Of a stretch of 64,000 nucleotides of DNA, positions 1-5,824 are shown one piece after another. The stretch's first letter is position 1, and each line of letters starts with the position of its first letter. The stretch spans positions 1 through 64,000 of the forward strand of contig NZ_PVNO01000010.1 in the NCBI RefSeq assembly GCF_002993325.1, read 5' to 3'. The stretch is from Alteromonas gracilis (GTDB taxonomy: Bacteria > Pseudomonadota > Gammaproteobacteria > Enterobacterales > Alteromonadaceae). The notes below the pieces were generated by a model. The model did not search any database. It was not told the origin of the DNA and saw only the letters and a program-made list of their open reading frames with translations. Made by a program: the position numbers and the translations under genes.

Positions 1-90
1 GTTGGTATGACTCCCTTTGTCAACCCTGAGCGAGTGCATCCCTGACATTCTTTCAGCCCATAATTAGCTTTGTTTCTCACTCATAATAAA

Positions 91-311
91 TTGAGCTAAC
101 GCACCGGATGAGGCAGTAATGTCGTCGGTTGGTATGCTGGTATTCGTAGGTTACTTATTCATTGAATAAGCAGAGCTGACCTTACATGTTCCGCCGTAGC
201 ACCTTCTCATCAGTCTAGGCTCGTGGATCAATCACCATTAAGTGATTGCCATCATAACGCCCTCGTAGGTTGTGCCACATCCCGCGGCCTGATCCGAATG
301 CGTTAGCTCAA
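91..311 (-). ncRNA. candidate bridge/seek RNA of the first IS1111-type element
   Basis: This non-coding DNA follows the transposase stop. Its ends pair in a long stem: 91-103 is the exact reverse complement of 299-311 (13 bp), continued after a small internal loop by 105-109/292-296 and 111-114/287-290, about 22 bp in all. Inside are two perfect 7-bp hairpins (154-160/164-170 and 229-235/242-248). GTTGGTATG at 128-136 repeats the left IS junction at 1-9, and GTCTAG at 213-218 repeats the right junction at 1578-1583. TCGTAGGTT occurs twice (144-152 and 263-271). IS1111 elements are known to encode a guide RNA downstream of the transposase. The transcript ends are not visible from sequence. Confidence 0.6.
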
Positions 312-320
312 ACTCGTTTA

Positions 321-1475
321 TCATGCAGGTACACGGCTCAGTCTTAGTTTTGGATTAACCGGCGTAAGTACCACTTCCTTTGCAATAGCCCAGATGTATG
401 CCGCCATTTCTCTAGCTATCGCGGTAATGATTAAATTGTAGTGCTTTCCCTTTTTACTCATGCGCTGATAGCGTTTGCACAAGCGAAGCTGTGCTTTCCA
501 AGCGATATCGACGATGTCTTTAGGTAAGCCTTCCTGCCTTAACTGTAATTCAGTAGAGACGTTAGCCGGATAACGGTAGCTGTGCGCCCCCTCAATCAGT
601 AAACGCCTTGCTCGACCATTTCCTGCTTTTGTAATGGCTCCTAAGTGTCGCTTTCCACCTGATGATTGTTCACTGGGAACTAAGCCCAGATAAGCCATGA
701 GCTTTCTGGGATGGTCGAAGCGGTGTAAATCACCGAGCTCTGCCACCACACCAACAGCAACGAGCAATCGAACGCCTCGCATCGCCTGAACGGCTTTCAC
801 TACTGGGTAATAACGCCATTGGTGTACATGGTGGGTTAACTCATTGTCGAGCCTTTCCAGTCGCCGGATACGTTCCTCAATGGTTTGCAGTTGTTCCTGC
901 AAGACAATTTGCTGGGCTGGATGAGGCAAAATCAGTTCGGTGAGCCAGCGAAGGTGTTTCTTCGACCAGTTGGCAGTGCCTTCATAACGTATGTTGTTGC
1001 GAAGTAATAAGGCTTTGAGTTGATACTTTGCTTCTTTTAAATCCTTCATTGCCGCTTCACGAGCACGTGATAAATCCCGAACCGCTTCATCTTCTGGCTC
1101 AGGCACATAGATAGGCGTGAGATCTTCGGACTTTAGTGACCTAACGAGTTTAAGCGCATCCCTGCGATCGGTTTTAATTCGCTCTCCTGGCTTTTTGGGA
1201 ATAAGAGACGGAGCCACTACATAGCAACAATGCCCAAGACTGGTAATGAGACGATATATCCAGTAGCCACATGGCCCTGCTTCGTAAACAACGTGAAGTG
1301 TTGCGCCAGGATATTTAGATTCAAACTGGCGGAGCAGCTTTTTTACACTGACTTTGGAAGAAGGGATACGGCCGTAATGAACCGGACTCGCCCCGCGATG
1401 TTCCTCACAATATGCCACTTCATGGAATTCTTTGTGTGTATCCAACCCGATAAAAATCATGCTATGTTTGTTCAT
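321..1475 (-). CDS. IS110 family transposase (DEDD type)
   Basis: RNA-guided DEDD/serine recombinase of the IS110 family, needed for transposition of the element at 3-1580. The N-terminal RuvC-like domain shows D12 in GLDTHKEF, E65 in VYEAG and D103/D106 in KTDRRDA. A central helical stretch (about 130-220) follows. The C-terminal Tnp_20 domain starts at MRGVRLLVAVGVVAELGD and contains the serine-bearing GLVPSEQSSGG segment. The start is taken at 1475 because GGAGG lies five bases upstream; a longer reading from TTG at 1487 would include that ribosome site. It gives 384 residues, within the usual family range, and shows no frameshift, so it may be active. Confidence 0.93.
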   Translation of the reverse strand: MNKHSMIFIGLDTHKEFHEVAYCEEHRGASPVHYGRIPSSKVSVKKLLRQFESKYPGATLHVVYEAGPCGYWIYRLITSLGHCCYVVAPSLIPKKPGERIKTDRRDALKLVRSLKSEDLTPIYVPEPEDEAVRDLSRAREAAMKDLKEAKYQLKALLLRNNIRYEGTANWSKKHLRWLTELILPHPAQQIVLQEQLQTIEERIRRLERLDNELTHHVHQWRYYPVVKAVQAMRGVRLLVAVGVVAELGDLHRFDHPRKLMAYLGLVPSEQSSGGKRHLGAITKAGNGRARRLLIEGAHSYRYPANVSTELQLRQEGLPKDIVDIAWKAQLRLCKRYQRMSKKGKHYNLIITAIAREMAAYIWAIAKEVVLTPVNPKLRLSRVPA

Positions 1476-1559
1476 GCTAGCCTCCAAATGATTTAGTCTT
1501 AAGCAAACTAATTATGGCACTGGCTTTCAGCTAACCCACGAAAATGCGGAGGCTAGCAT
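1474..1559 (-). promoter_or_regulatory. inverted repeat able to hide the transposase ribosome site
   Basis: ATGCTAGCCTCC at 1474-1485 and GGAGGCTAGCAT at 1548-1559 are perfect 12-bp inverted copies. In a minus-strand transcript entering from outside the element they would pair and bury both the GGAGG ribosome site and the AUG at 1475. A transcript starting inside the 62-nt loop would lack the upstream arm and be translatable. Protection from read-through is known in other IS families; here it is inferred from the repeat. Confidence 0.6.
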
Positions 1560-1604
1560 TTCACAGGGAGTCATTGTGTCTAGAAGTACCAGAGGGATCT
1601 GTAA

Positions 1605-1901
1605 GTGTCATATTACAATTCAACTATTTTGAAGACCGCTGCAAAAGTATCGTTTCTTCATATTTCTTGGCTGGTTGCCTTAATCGGTATTCCAATTGTC
1701 TTTTTCAGAGACGGGTTAGGACTTATCGAAAAATCACTGCTATTTGTCGGACTATTGGTTTTCTTCTGGATAGTTTATCTACTTTTCTGTATCACATTTC
1801 ATCGGTTAAGCTTACGGAATGAGCATAACCGGTTTGGTTACCTTGCAAAGAATGATTTAGAAAAAGGCAAGGAAGTCGGCACACATTTGGAGGGGTGGTA
1901 A
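1605..1901 (+). CDS. cassette 1: small membrane protein of unknown function
   Basis: The product has 98 residues and two predicted membrane segments (about residues 15-35 and 44-66), then a charged C-terminal tail ending GTHLEGW. I do not recognise the family. The start is GTG at 1605, preceded by AGAGGG eight bases upstream; no in-frame ATG gives a better start. The CDS ends nine bases before the R'' site of its attC (CTTCTAAC, 1910-1917), which is typical of integron cassettes. The cassette begins at TAGAAG (1581), directly abutting the IS. There is no obvious promoter, so expression would depend on upstream transcription, which the opposed IS may disturb. Confidence 0.6.
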   Translation: MSYYNSTILKTAAKVSFLHISWLVALIGIPIVFFRDGLGLIEKSLLFVGLLVFFWIVYLLFCITFHRLSLRNEHNRFGYLAKNDLEKGKEVGTHLEGW

Positions 1902-1910
1902 GCATGGCAC

Positions 1911-2016
1911 TTCTAACAAAACGCTATTGTCGTTCCCTTCGGTCACTGGGACACAAACACGTGGGCGCTTCGCGATTATCGCCCACGTATTTGTGCCCCA
2001 AAGCTTAGCGTTATAT
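1911..2016 (+). other. attC site of cassette 1
   Basis: R'' (TTCTAAC) is at 1911-1917 and R' (GTTATAT) at 2010-2016. The long arms ACACAAACACGTGGGCG (1951-1967) and CGCCCACGTATTTGTG (about 1980-1995) pair with one unpaired or mismatched base on each side, around a CTTCGCGATTAT loop. Recombination is expected between G2010 and T2011. Confidence 0.88.
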
Positions 2017-2033
2017 TGCAAGGACGATTTAGC

Positions 2034-2321
2034 TTGGTAAAAAAAGTTTCATTGTTAATTCAAACCGCATCGCTGTTAACGATGCTGATAATGCTTTTTT
2101 TGAATATTGAGTTTTACTCTTTGCTCAGCGTCTACTGTTTTTTAGTTATTTGGTGTATTGATAAAGTAGTTCTCTTCTCACTTAACGAAGAGTTTGGAAT
2201 TGCCAGTCAACTAAAAATAAAAGCAGATGCGCCACCAGCTTTAAGGATTGCAGGGTTAGGCTTCGTATTTGTTATTCTAGTATTCAGCCTCAAAGCGCTT
2301 TTTAAACATGTTGCAATATAA
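2034..2321 (+). CDS. cassette 2: small membrane protein of unknown function
   Basis: About 95 residues with three hydrophobic segments (roughly 5-25, 28-50 and 74-94), likely an inner-membrane protein. The family is not recognised. The start is placed at TTG 2034 because AAGGA at 2020-2024 lies nine bases upstream; an earlier TTG at 2016 would be inside the attC core and lacks a ribosome site. The TAA stop (2319-2321) is inside the R'' site of the cassette's own attC, so coding and recombination sequence overlap. It is AT-rich relative to the chromosomal genes further right, as is usual for cassettes. Confidence 0.6.
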   Translation: MVKKVSLLIQTASLLTMLIMLFLNIEFYSLLSVYCFLVIWCIDKVVLFSLNEEFGIASQLKIKADAPPALRIAGLGFVFVILVFSLKALFKHVAI

Positions 2322-2422
2322 CAAACAAATTATGGCACTCGCTGCCGCTCCTGGGACGCAAACACGTGCGCGGCTTCGCCATTATTGCACACGTGTTTGC
2401 GCCCCATATTTGGAAGTTATAC
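2316..2422 (+). other. attC site of cassette 2
   Basis: R'' (ATATAAC, 2316-2322) and R' (GTTATAC, 2416-2422) flank the arms GGGACGCAAACACGTGCG and CACACGTGTTTGCGCCCC around a GGCTTCGCCATTATTG loop. The arms closely match those of the other attC sites in the window, indicating one shared family. Confidence 0.88.
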
Positions 2423-2444
2423 GCTATGAGCATCAAGGATAGAA

Positions 2445-2858
2445 ATGCAGTTTAAAAAACCTAAGTATCTTCTCATTACTGAAAAATTAGGACATAAGTT
2501 ACCACTAGTTTGGTGTGCTTCAGCGTTATTAATCGGCGTGTTTACTCTAGAAATAGCAACTGCAATCTTCATTTCATTTTCATCTTTTTTCTTAACTTGG
2601 TTTACTTGCAAACTTTCAGGCTTTTTCTTCAGCTTCCAAGAACACAGCGGCATTCTAAAAAACCATACTTACGACAACGTTATAAAAGCAATTTGGTTTA
2701 TAACGCTGTTTTTCTTCGTAGTAAATTTCTTTAAATCTCTACTCATTAAAACAGGTAGTGAAGCATTCTTGGGCTGTGTATTTTCAATCGTTTATTTTGC
2801 CTTTATGCTTTCTGCATCAAATCGCTGGGGTATGCACTTCGTTGAAAAACACGTATAA
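2445..2858 (+). CDS. cassette 3: polytopic membrane protein of unknown function
   Basis: 137 residues with about four membrane segments (roughly 20-40, 41-63, 82-100 and 108-126) and short charged ends. No family recognised. ATG 2445 follows an AAGGAT ribosome site by four to five bases. The cassette begins at GTTATACG (2416), and the TAA stop (2856-2858) lies in the matching CGTATAAC at 2852-2859. Lack of its own promoter, high A+T and an embedded stop are all typical of integron cassette genes. Confidence 0.66.
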   Translation: MQFKKPKYLLITEKLGHKLPLVWCASALLIGVFTLEIATAIFISFSSFFLTWFTCKLSGFFFSFQEHSGILKNHTYDNVIKAIWFITLFFFVVNFFKSLLIKTGSEAFLGCVFSIVYFAFMLSASNRWGMHFVEKHV

Positions 2859-2967
2859 CAAAAAAATTAAGTTCGCCCGCTGCGCGGGCTGGGACGCAAA
2901 CATATGGGCTGCTCACTTCGTTCGGATTTTAGCCCAGATGTCTGCGCCCCTTATTTAAAAGTTATAC
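2853..2967 (+). other. attC site of cassette 3
   Basis: R'' (GTATAAC, 2853-2859) and R' (GTTATAC, 2961-2967) enclose the arms GGGACGCAAACATATGGGCT and AGCCCAGATGTCTGCGCCCC. The central part contains TCACTTCGTTCGGATTTT, slightly longer than in the neighbouring sites. Confidence 0.86.
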
Positions 2968-2995
2968 GTCTGGGTGAGCCCATAGGAATAAGTAA

Positions 2996-3262
2996 ATGGA
3001 AAATATAGACGCTAAGTTAAAGCTTCAAAACATAAACAAAATTCAAGCGTTGGAAAGTAAATACTCTAAAGTTTATTACATTCCCGGAATTGCTTTTCTG
3101 CTAGTAATCGCTTGTATTTTTGCAACAAACTTTATCGGTAATCCGCTTAACAATACCTACATTGCCCTTCTATTGGCTACCAATATTTTTATAACCGGAA
3201 ATGCCGCAATTCAAAGAACTGAATACCTAAAACAAATACTAGGTCTAAAGGAAGATCAATGA
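2996..3262 (+). CDS. cassette 4: small membrane protein of unknown function
   Basis: 88 residues: a charged N-terminal helix (about 1-24) followed by two membrane segments (about 27-48 and 55-73). No family recognised. ATG 2996 is preceded by AGGA about ten bases upstream. The cassette starts at GTTATACG (2961) and ends at CGTATAAC (3266-3273), just after the TGA stop. It shares the same R core sequence as cassette 3, so the two could exchange position by site-specific recombination. Confidence 0.63.
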   Translation: MENIDAKLKLQNINKIQALESKYSKVYYIPGIAFLLVIACIFATNFIGNPLNNTYIALLLATNIFITGNAAIQRTEYLKQILGLKEDQ

Positions 3263-3266
3263 AAAC

Positions 3267-3373
3267 GTATAACAAACGTTTCAAGCCGTGTGCTATCGCA
3301 CACTGGGACACAAACACATGGGCTGCTTCGCATTGTAGCCCATGCATTTGTGCCCCTTAAACGGAAGTTAGGG
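3267..3373 (+). other. attC site of cassette 4
   Basis: R'' (GTATAAC, 3267-3273) and R' (GTTAGGG, 3367-3373) flank the arms GGGACACAAACACATGGGCT and AGCCCATGCATTTGTGCCCC around a GCTTCGCATTGT loop. Confidence 0.87.
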
Positions 3374-3378
3374 CCTCT

Positions 3379-3792
3379 ATGAAAATTGCACACCCCCAAT
3401 CTATTGACAGACTGCCTACAAGAAGAGAAAGGATATTAGCGATTTTTCTCGGATTCATATGCTCTACTATTACGGGCGCCGTTTCATTTTTGGGAATTCA
3501 TCAGACATATAAAGGTGAACTAGAAGCTCTTGATTACACATTTTACTATTTGTTGTTTTCACTTAGTGTTTGGGCATTAATTAGAGCTGTTTTTACAAAA
3601 GCGGCAAAGCCAAGTGCTATTTCATTTATGGCTATAGGTGGAATTCTAACCTTTTTTTCTATTGTAATTCTGTTTTTAGCAATAATTGAAAATACTAAAT
3701 TCGAACCAAAAGGAATCATAGGCTGTTTAGTTATTTTATTGGTTGGGGCGTTAACTTTAGTATATGGTTTCACTAAACGAAAACGGCCCTAA
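3379..3792 (+). CDS. cassette 5: four-helix membrane protein of unknown function
   Basis: 137 residues with a basic N-terminus and four predicted membrane segments (about 18-40, 49-67, 72-96 and 105-131), ending in KRKRP, so the C-terminus is probably cytoplasmic. I do not recognise a family. ATG 3379 lies twelve bases into the cassette, which starts at GTTAGGGCC (3367); GGG of the core site may double as the ribosome site. The stop codon is in GGCCCTAAC (3785-3793), the R'' half of its attC. The rest of that attC has been displaced 1.58 kb to the right by an IS. Confidence 0.65.
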   Translation: MKIAHPQSIDRLPTRRERILAIFLGFICSTITGAVSFLGIHQTYKGELEALDYTFYYLLFSLSVWALIRAVFTKAAKPSAISFMAIGGILTFFSIVILFLAIIENTKFEPKGIIGCLVILLVGALTLVYGFTKRKRP

Positions 3793-3899
3793 CACACACA
3801 TATGAGCCCCCGGGCTGTCAATGAAAAAAGATAGCCCTTTGACCACTATTTCAAGATCAATACCGTAGCCTTTTTAGAACTCGTTTACTTCGTCTGTCA

Positions 3900-4242
3900 T
3901 GGCTGATGTTAGGCAAATTGCCTACGTCAAACACATATAGAGGCTCTTGTTGTTGCGCTTTTCAATTCCTTTTGACTGGCAACGGCACTAGACATTCATC
4001 GGTTAACCTTCCTCTGTCCTATTCAAATCTAAGTGGCTACATTGACCAGTTAGTATCAGGTTCAGTGAAGGTGTAAGCAAATTCGTAAAAAGGTAGAGAT
4101 GCGCAACAGTCGCATGTCTAATCAAACCAACAGGTTTTGGCATGTCGGTATATTTATCGATGCTGCTTTTGCAGACTATTACACGATAAAAGAGATACTC
4201 ACCATTTAACCAGTTAGACTTTTAAGCTCATGCAACTGTGCG
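3900..4242 (-). ncRNA. candidate guide-RNA region of the attC-targeting IS
   Basis: Non-coding DNA lies between the transposase stop (4245) and the left IS end. ACAGTCGCATG (4106-4116) pairs with CATGCAACTGT (4229-4239), extended by CGC/GCG, giving a 13-bp stem next to the stop codon. A second hairpin TAGGC/GCCTA lies at 3910-3925, and GTTAGGC at 3908-3914 matches the integron core consensus GTTRRRY. ACACATAT at 3931-3938 repeats the left IS end at 3796-3803. These fit a guide RNA that recognises donor ends and attC, but no single closed fold is as clear as in the first element. Confidence 0.35.
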
Positions 4243-4244
4243 AC

Positions 4245-5294
4245 TTACCCGTTTAAAAAGCGTTCTTCATCGAATACCTGCTGGTTCTTCAACATAAAGT
4301 AAGTACATCGTCCGATTTTATGGGCTAGTGCAGATAAAGCCTTCGCCTTGCTCATTCTCTTTTGCAGCTTGGCTAGATATCGTTTGGCGTTGTCATTACC
4401 TTTAAGGTACAACACCGCTGCTTCACTAAATGCCCATTTTAAATGGGCATTACCAATCTTATTTCCCTGCGTACCATGCGTTTTACCGGCTGACTCAGCT
4501 TTGCATTTTACTAACCGTGAATACGAGGCAAACTTCTGAACTGATGGAAACCGTTTAATATCGCCAACTTCATACAAAATGGTGAGGGCGAGAATTTTTC
4601 CGATACCTGGAAACGACTTTAGAATATGTAAATCTGTTGCACAGTGTGTTTGTGCCTGAGTCTTTACATAATGTTCAATCTTGTAGAGCTCACTCACCAT
4701 GGTTTCGATAATGTTTAGGTTTAAATCCATGCTCTTTTGCACTGCTTCGTCTGGAAAGAAGTGACGCATATTTTCTCTATCAGGTGAGTTTCTTAAATCT
4801 AACCGCGTTTCTAAAGCGGGTAAGTTGTATTGACTAACTGTGCTAGCAACATGCGCTTTCAGCTGAGCACTCATTCTCATTATGTGGGTTCTGCGGCGAA
4901 GCGCATCTCGAATAGAGCGATGCTCCTTTGAATAAGCATGCGCGAGAGGGAAGTTCCCACCGCGCATTAGCTTCGCTATTTTCAGTGCGTCAATTTTGTC
5001 GTTCTTCGTTTTACCGGCATGAATGGCCTTCATATAAAGCGCATGGCCAAGAATGAAATCAATATTATGCTCTTCACAAAAGTCGGATACCCAATACCAG
5101 CAGTGCATACATTCAACACCAACAACAATATTGCCCAGATATGGCTTTAAAAGCACTAACAGTTTGTCGGGTGAATCATCGATTTTTTCGTGAACGAGAA
5201 TGTTGTTTTCATTATCAATAATGCAGACATAAAGCAGTTTGGTGTGAAGATCGATTCCACAATAGTACGGATGTGTATTAGTATAAAAGTTCAT
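4245..5294 (-). CDS. IS1111-attC group transposase (IS110 family)
   Basis: A 349-residue DEDD recombinase expected to move its element into attC sites. The N-terminal RuvC-like domain has GIDLHTK (Asp), VGVECMHCW (Glu) and KTKNDKIDA (two Asp). The C-terminal Tnp_20 domain begins near LKSFPGIGKILALTILYEVGD and includes the segment CKAESAGKTHGTQGNK with the likely nucleophile serine. ATG at 5294 has AAGGGAG eight bases upstream. The frame is intact. Length and domain order fit the IS1111 subgroup and differ clearly from the first transposase, so the two elements are separate arrivals and not copies. Confidence 0.93.
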   Translation of the reverse strand: MNFYTNTHPYYCGIDLHTKLLYVCIIDNENNILVHEKIDDSPDKLLVLLKPYLGNIVVGVECMHCWYWVSDFCEEHNIDFILGHALYMKAIHAGKTKNDKIDALKIAKLMRGGNFPLAHAYSKEHRSIRDALRRRTHIMRMSAQLKAHVASTVSQYNLPALETRLDLRNSPDRENMRHFFPDEAVQKSMDLNLNIIETMVSELYKIEHYVKTQAQTHCATDLHILKSFPGIGKILALTILYEVGDIKRFPSVQKFASYSRLVKCKAESAGKTHGTQGNKIGNAHLKWAFSEAAVLYLKGNDNAKRYLAKLQKRMSKAKALSALAHKIGRCTYFMLKNQQVFDEERFLNG

Positions 5295-5302
5295 TGAGTT
5301 TT

Positions 5303-5358
5303 CTCCCTTGGTTTGGTCGCCTATTAGGATAAACTCAGTTTATGCTGATAGGGAGGAG
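5303..5358 (-). promoter_or_regulatory. nested inverted repeats over the transposase ribosome site
   Basis: CTCCCT (5303-5308, minus-strand ribosome site AGGGAG) is repeated in inverse form as AGGGAG at 5350-5355. Between them CCTAT/ATAGG and the exact dyad ATAAACT-C-AGTTTAT can pair. A transcript entering from the right could mask the ribosome site, as at the first element. Confidence 0.45.
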
Positions 5359-5371
5359 GCTCAATGATTAT

Positions 5372-5470
5372 CAAAACAATCAAGTCGCTCACTTCGTTCG
5401 CTTGGACGCATACGCGCAGGGCGGCTTCGCCATTACAACCCAGCCTGCGCCCGTTATCAAAAAGTTATGT
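5372..5470 (+). other. right part of the attC site of cassette 5
   Basis: After the IS, the sequence CAAAACAATCAAG leads into arms around GACGCATACGCGCAGGGC and CAGCCTGCGCCCGTTATC, ending in R' GTTATGT at 5464-5470. The matching R'' is at 3787-3793, left of the IS. The arms are less well paired than in the other four sites. Confidence 0.8.
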
Positions 5471-5482
5471 GTGAAGGGAATT

Positions 5483-5755
5483 ATGGAGTTTAATGATAAT
5501 TACGGGGTATATGTTTGCCCCCATGTATTTAAGAAAGAGTCCCCTATATTTGTCAGTATTCGAGATCCCTACGGTGATTGGCAGTTTTTCTGTGATGATG
5601 AGAATTGTCCTGAGAACTCAAAACCACACCTTGTCGGTGCTGGCCATTTGACTCAAGCAGATCCAACTATTAACGAACTAACTTGCTTAAAGCCTGGTTC
5701 TTTCGCACAAAAAATACATGCCAACGCAAATTGGGAGTATGGGGATTTAGAATAA
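5483..5755 (+). CDS. cassette 6: small soluble protein of unknown function
   Basis: 90 residues, acidic, with no signal peptide or membrane segment, unlike the other five cassette products. Conserved-looking elements are YVCPHVF near the start, a DPYGDWQFFC motif, GAGHL, and DPTINEL followed by KPGSFA. It resembles a widespread family of small proteins with a DGDWQFLC-type motif, but I cannot name it reliably. ATG 5483 has AAGGGA five bases upstream. A longer reading from 5342 would run through the IS end and the attC, so it is rejected. The CDS ends just before CATATAAC (5760-5767). Confidence 0.7.
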   Translation: MEFNDNYGVYVCPHVFKKESPIFVSIRDPYGDWQFFCDDENCPENSKPHLVGAGHLTQADPTINELTCLKPGSFAQKIHANANWEYGDLE

Positions 5756-5824
5756 CCTACATATAACAAATGGAAAAAATCCCCCACTGTGGTCAATTGA
5801 TTTTATATTTTTAAGGACTAAATT

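Larger units (their letters stand above)
3..1580 (-). mobile_element. IS110 family (IS1111-type) insertion sequence at an integron core site
   Basis: The element carries one transposase on the minus strand, about 90 nt from the right end, and about 320 nt of non-coding DNA after it. Subterminal inverted repeats are seen: ATGACTCCCT at 7-16 and AGGGAGTCAT at 1565-1574. The boundaries are inferred. The next cassette ends in CTTCTAAC (1910-1917), so it should begin GTTAGAAG. The bases GT at 1-2 plus TAGAAG from 1581 restore that core exactly, with no target duplication. The long downstream non-coding region and subterminal repeats fit the IS1111 group. The left boundary is at the window edge, so it is uncertain by a few bases. 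Confidence 0.8.
3794..5371 (-). mobile_element. IS1111-type insertion sequence inserted in an attC site
   Basis: The element splits the attC of cassette 5. GGCCCTAAC is on the left (3785-3793) and CAAAACAATCAAG continues on the right from 5372. Joining them gives a normal attC matching its neighbours, with at most one ambiguous C at the joint. Subterminal inverted repeats TGAGCCCCC (3803-3811) and GGAGGCTCA (5355-5363) sit about nine bases from the ends. The transposase is on the minus strand, with a 450-nt non-coding tail. This position matches the published IS1111-attC group, which targets integron cassette sites specifically. Confidence 0.9.
1..5767 (+). other. integron gene-cassette array (6 cassettes, interrupted by two IS elements)
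   Basis: Six short cassettes lie in tandem, each with one + strand CDS and little other sequence. Four complete attC sites (about 1911-2016, 2316-2422, 2853-2967, 3267-3373) and one split by an IS (3787-3793 plus 5372-5470) separate them. Each has a long imperfect inverted repeat (GGGACRCAAAC...GTTTGCGCCCC type) between an R'' site ending in YAAC and an R' site starting GTTA. The start of each cassette is the reverse complement of its own R'' end: GTTATATTGC at 2010 with GCAATATAAC at 2313, GTTATACG at 2416 with CGTATAAC at 2852, and GTTAGGGCC at 3367 with GGCCCTAAC at 3785. No integrase or attI is visible; the cassette direction places them to the left of the window. Confidence 0.88.

Noticed and set aside
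1230..1496. 88-residue ORF antisense to the first transposase
   Set aside because: It lies wholly within and around the transposase CDS on the other strand and is explained as a shadow of it.
1544..1822. ORF of 92 residues overlapping cassette 1
   Set aside because: It begins inside the IS and crosses its right boundary; the 1605 frame fits the cassette limits and gives a plausible membrane protein.
1901..3373. attC repeats read as a CRISPR array
   Set aside because: The repeats are about 105 bases with internal symmetry and are separated by coding cassettes of varied length, not short uniform spacers.
3908..3914. GTTAGGC as an attI or secondary cassette boundary
   Set aside because: It lies inside the IS, in a hairpin, without attC arms; a role in the IS guide RNA is more plausible.
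5342..5482. 5' extension of the cassette 6 gene from ATG 5342
   Set aside because: The extension runs through the IS end and the attC arms; ATG 5483 has a proper ribosome site and lies just inside the cassette, as in the others.
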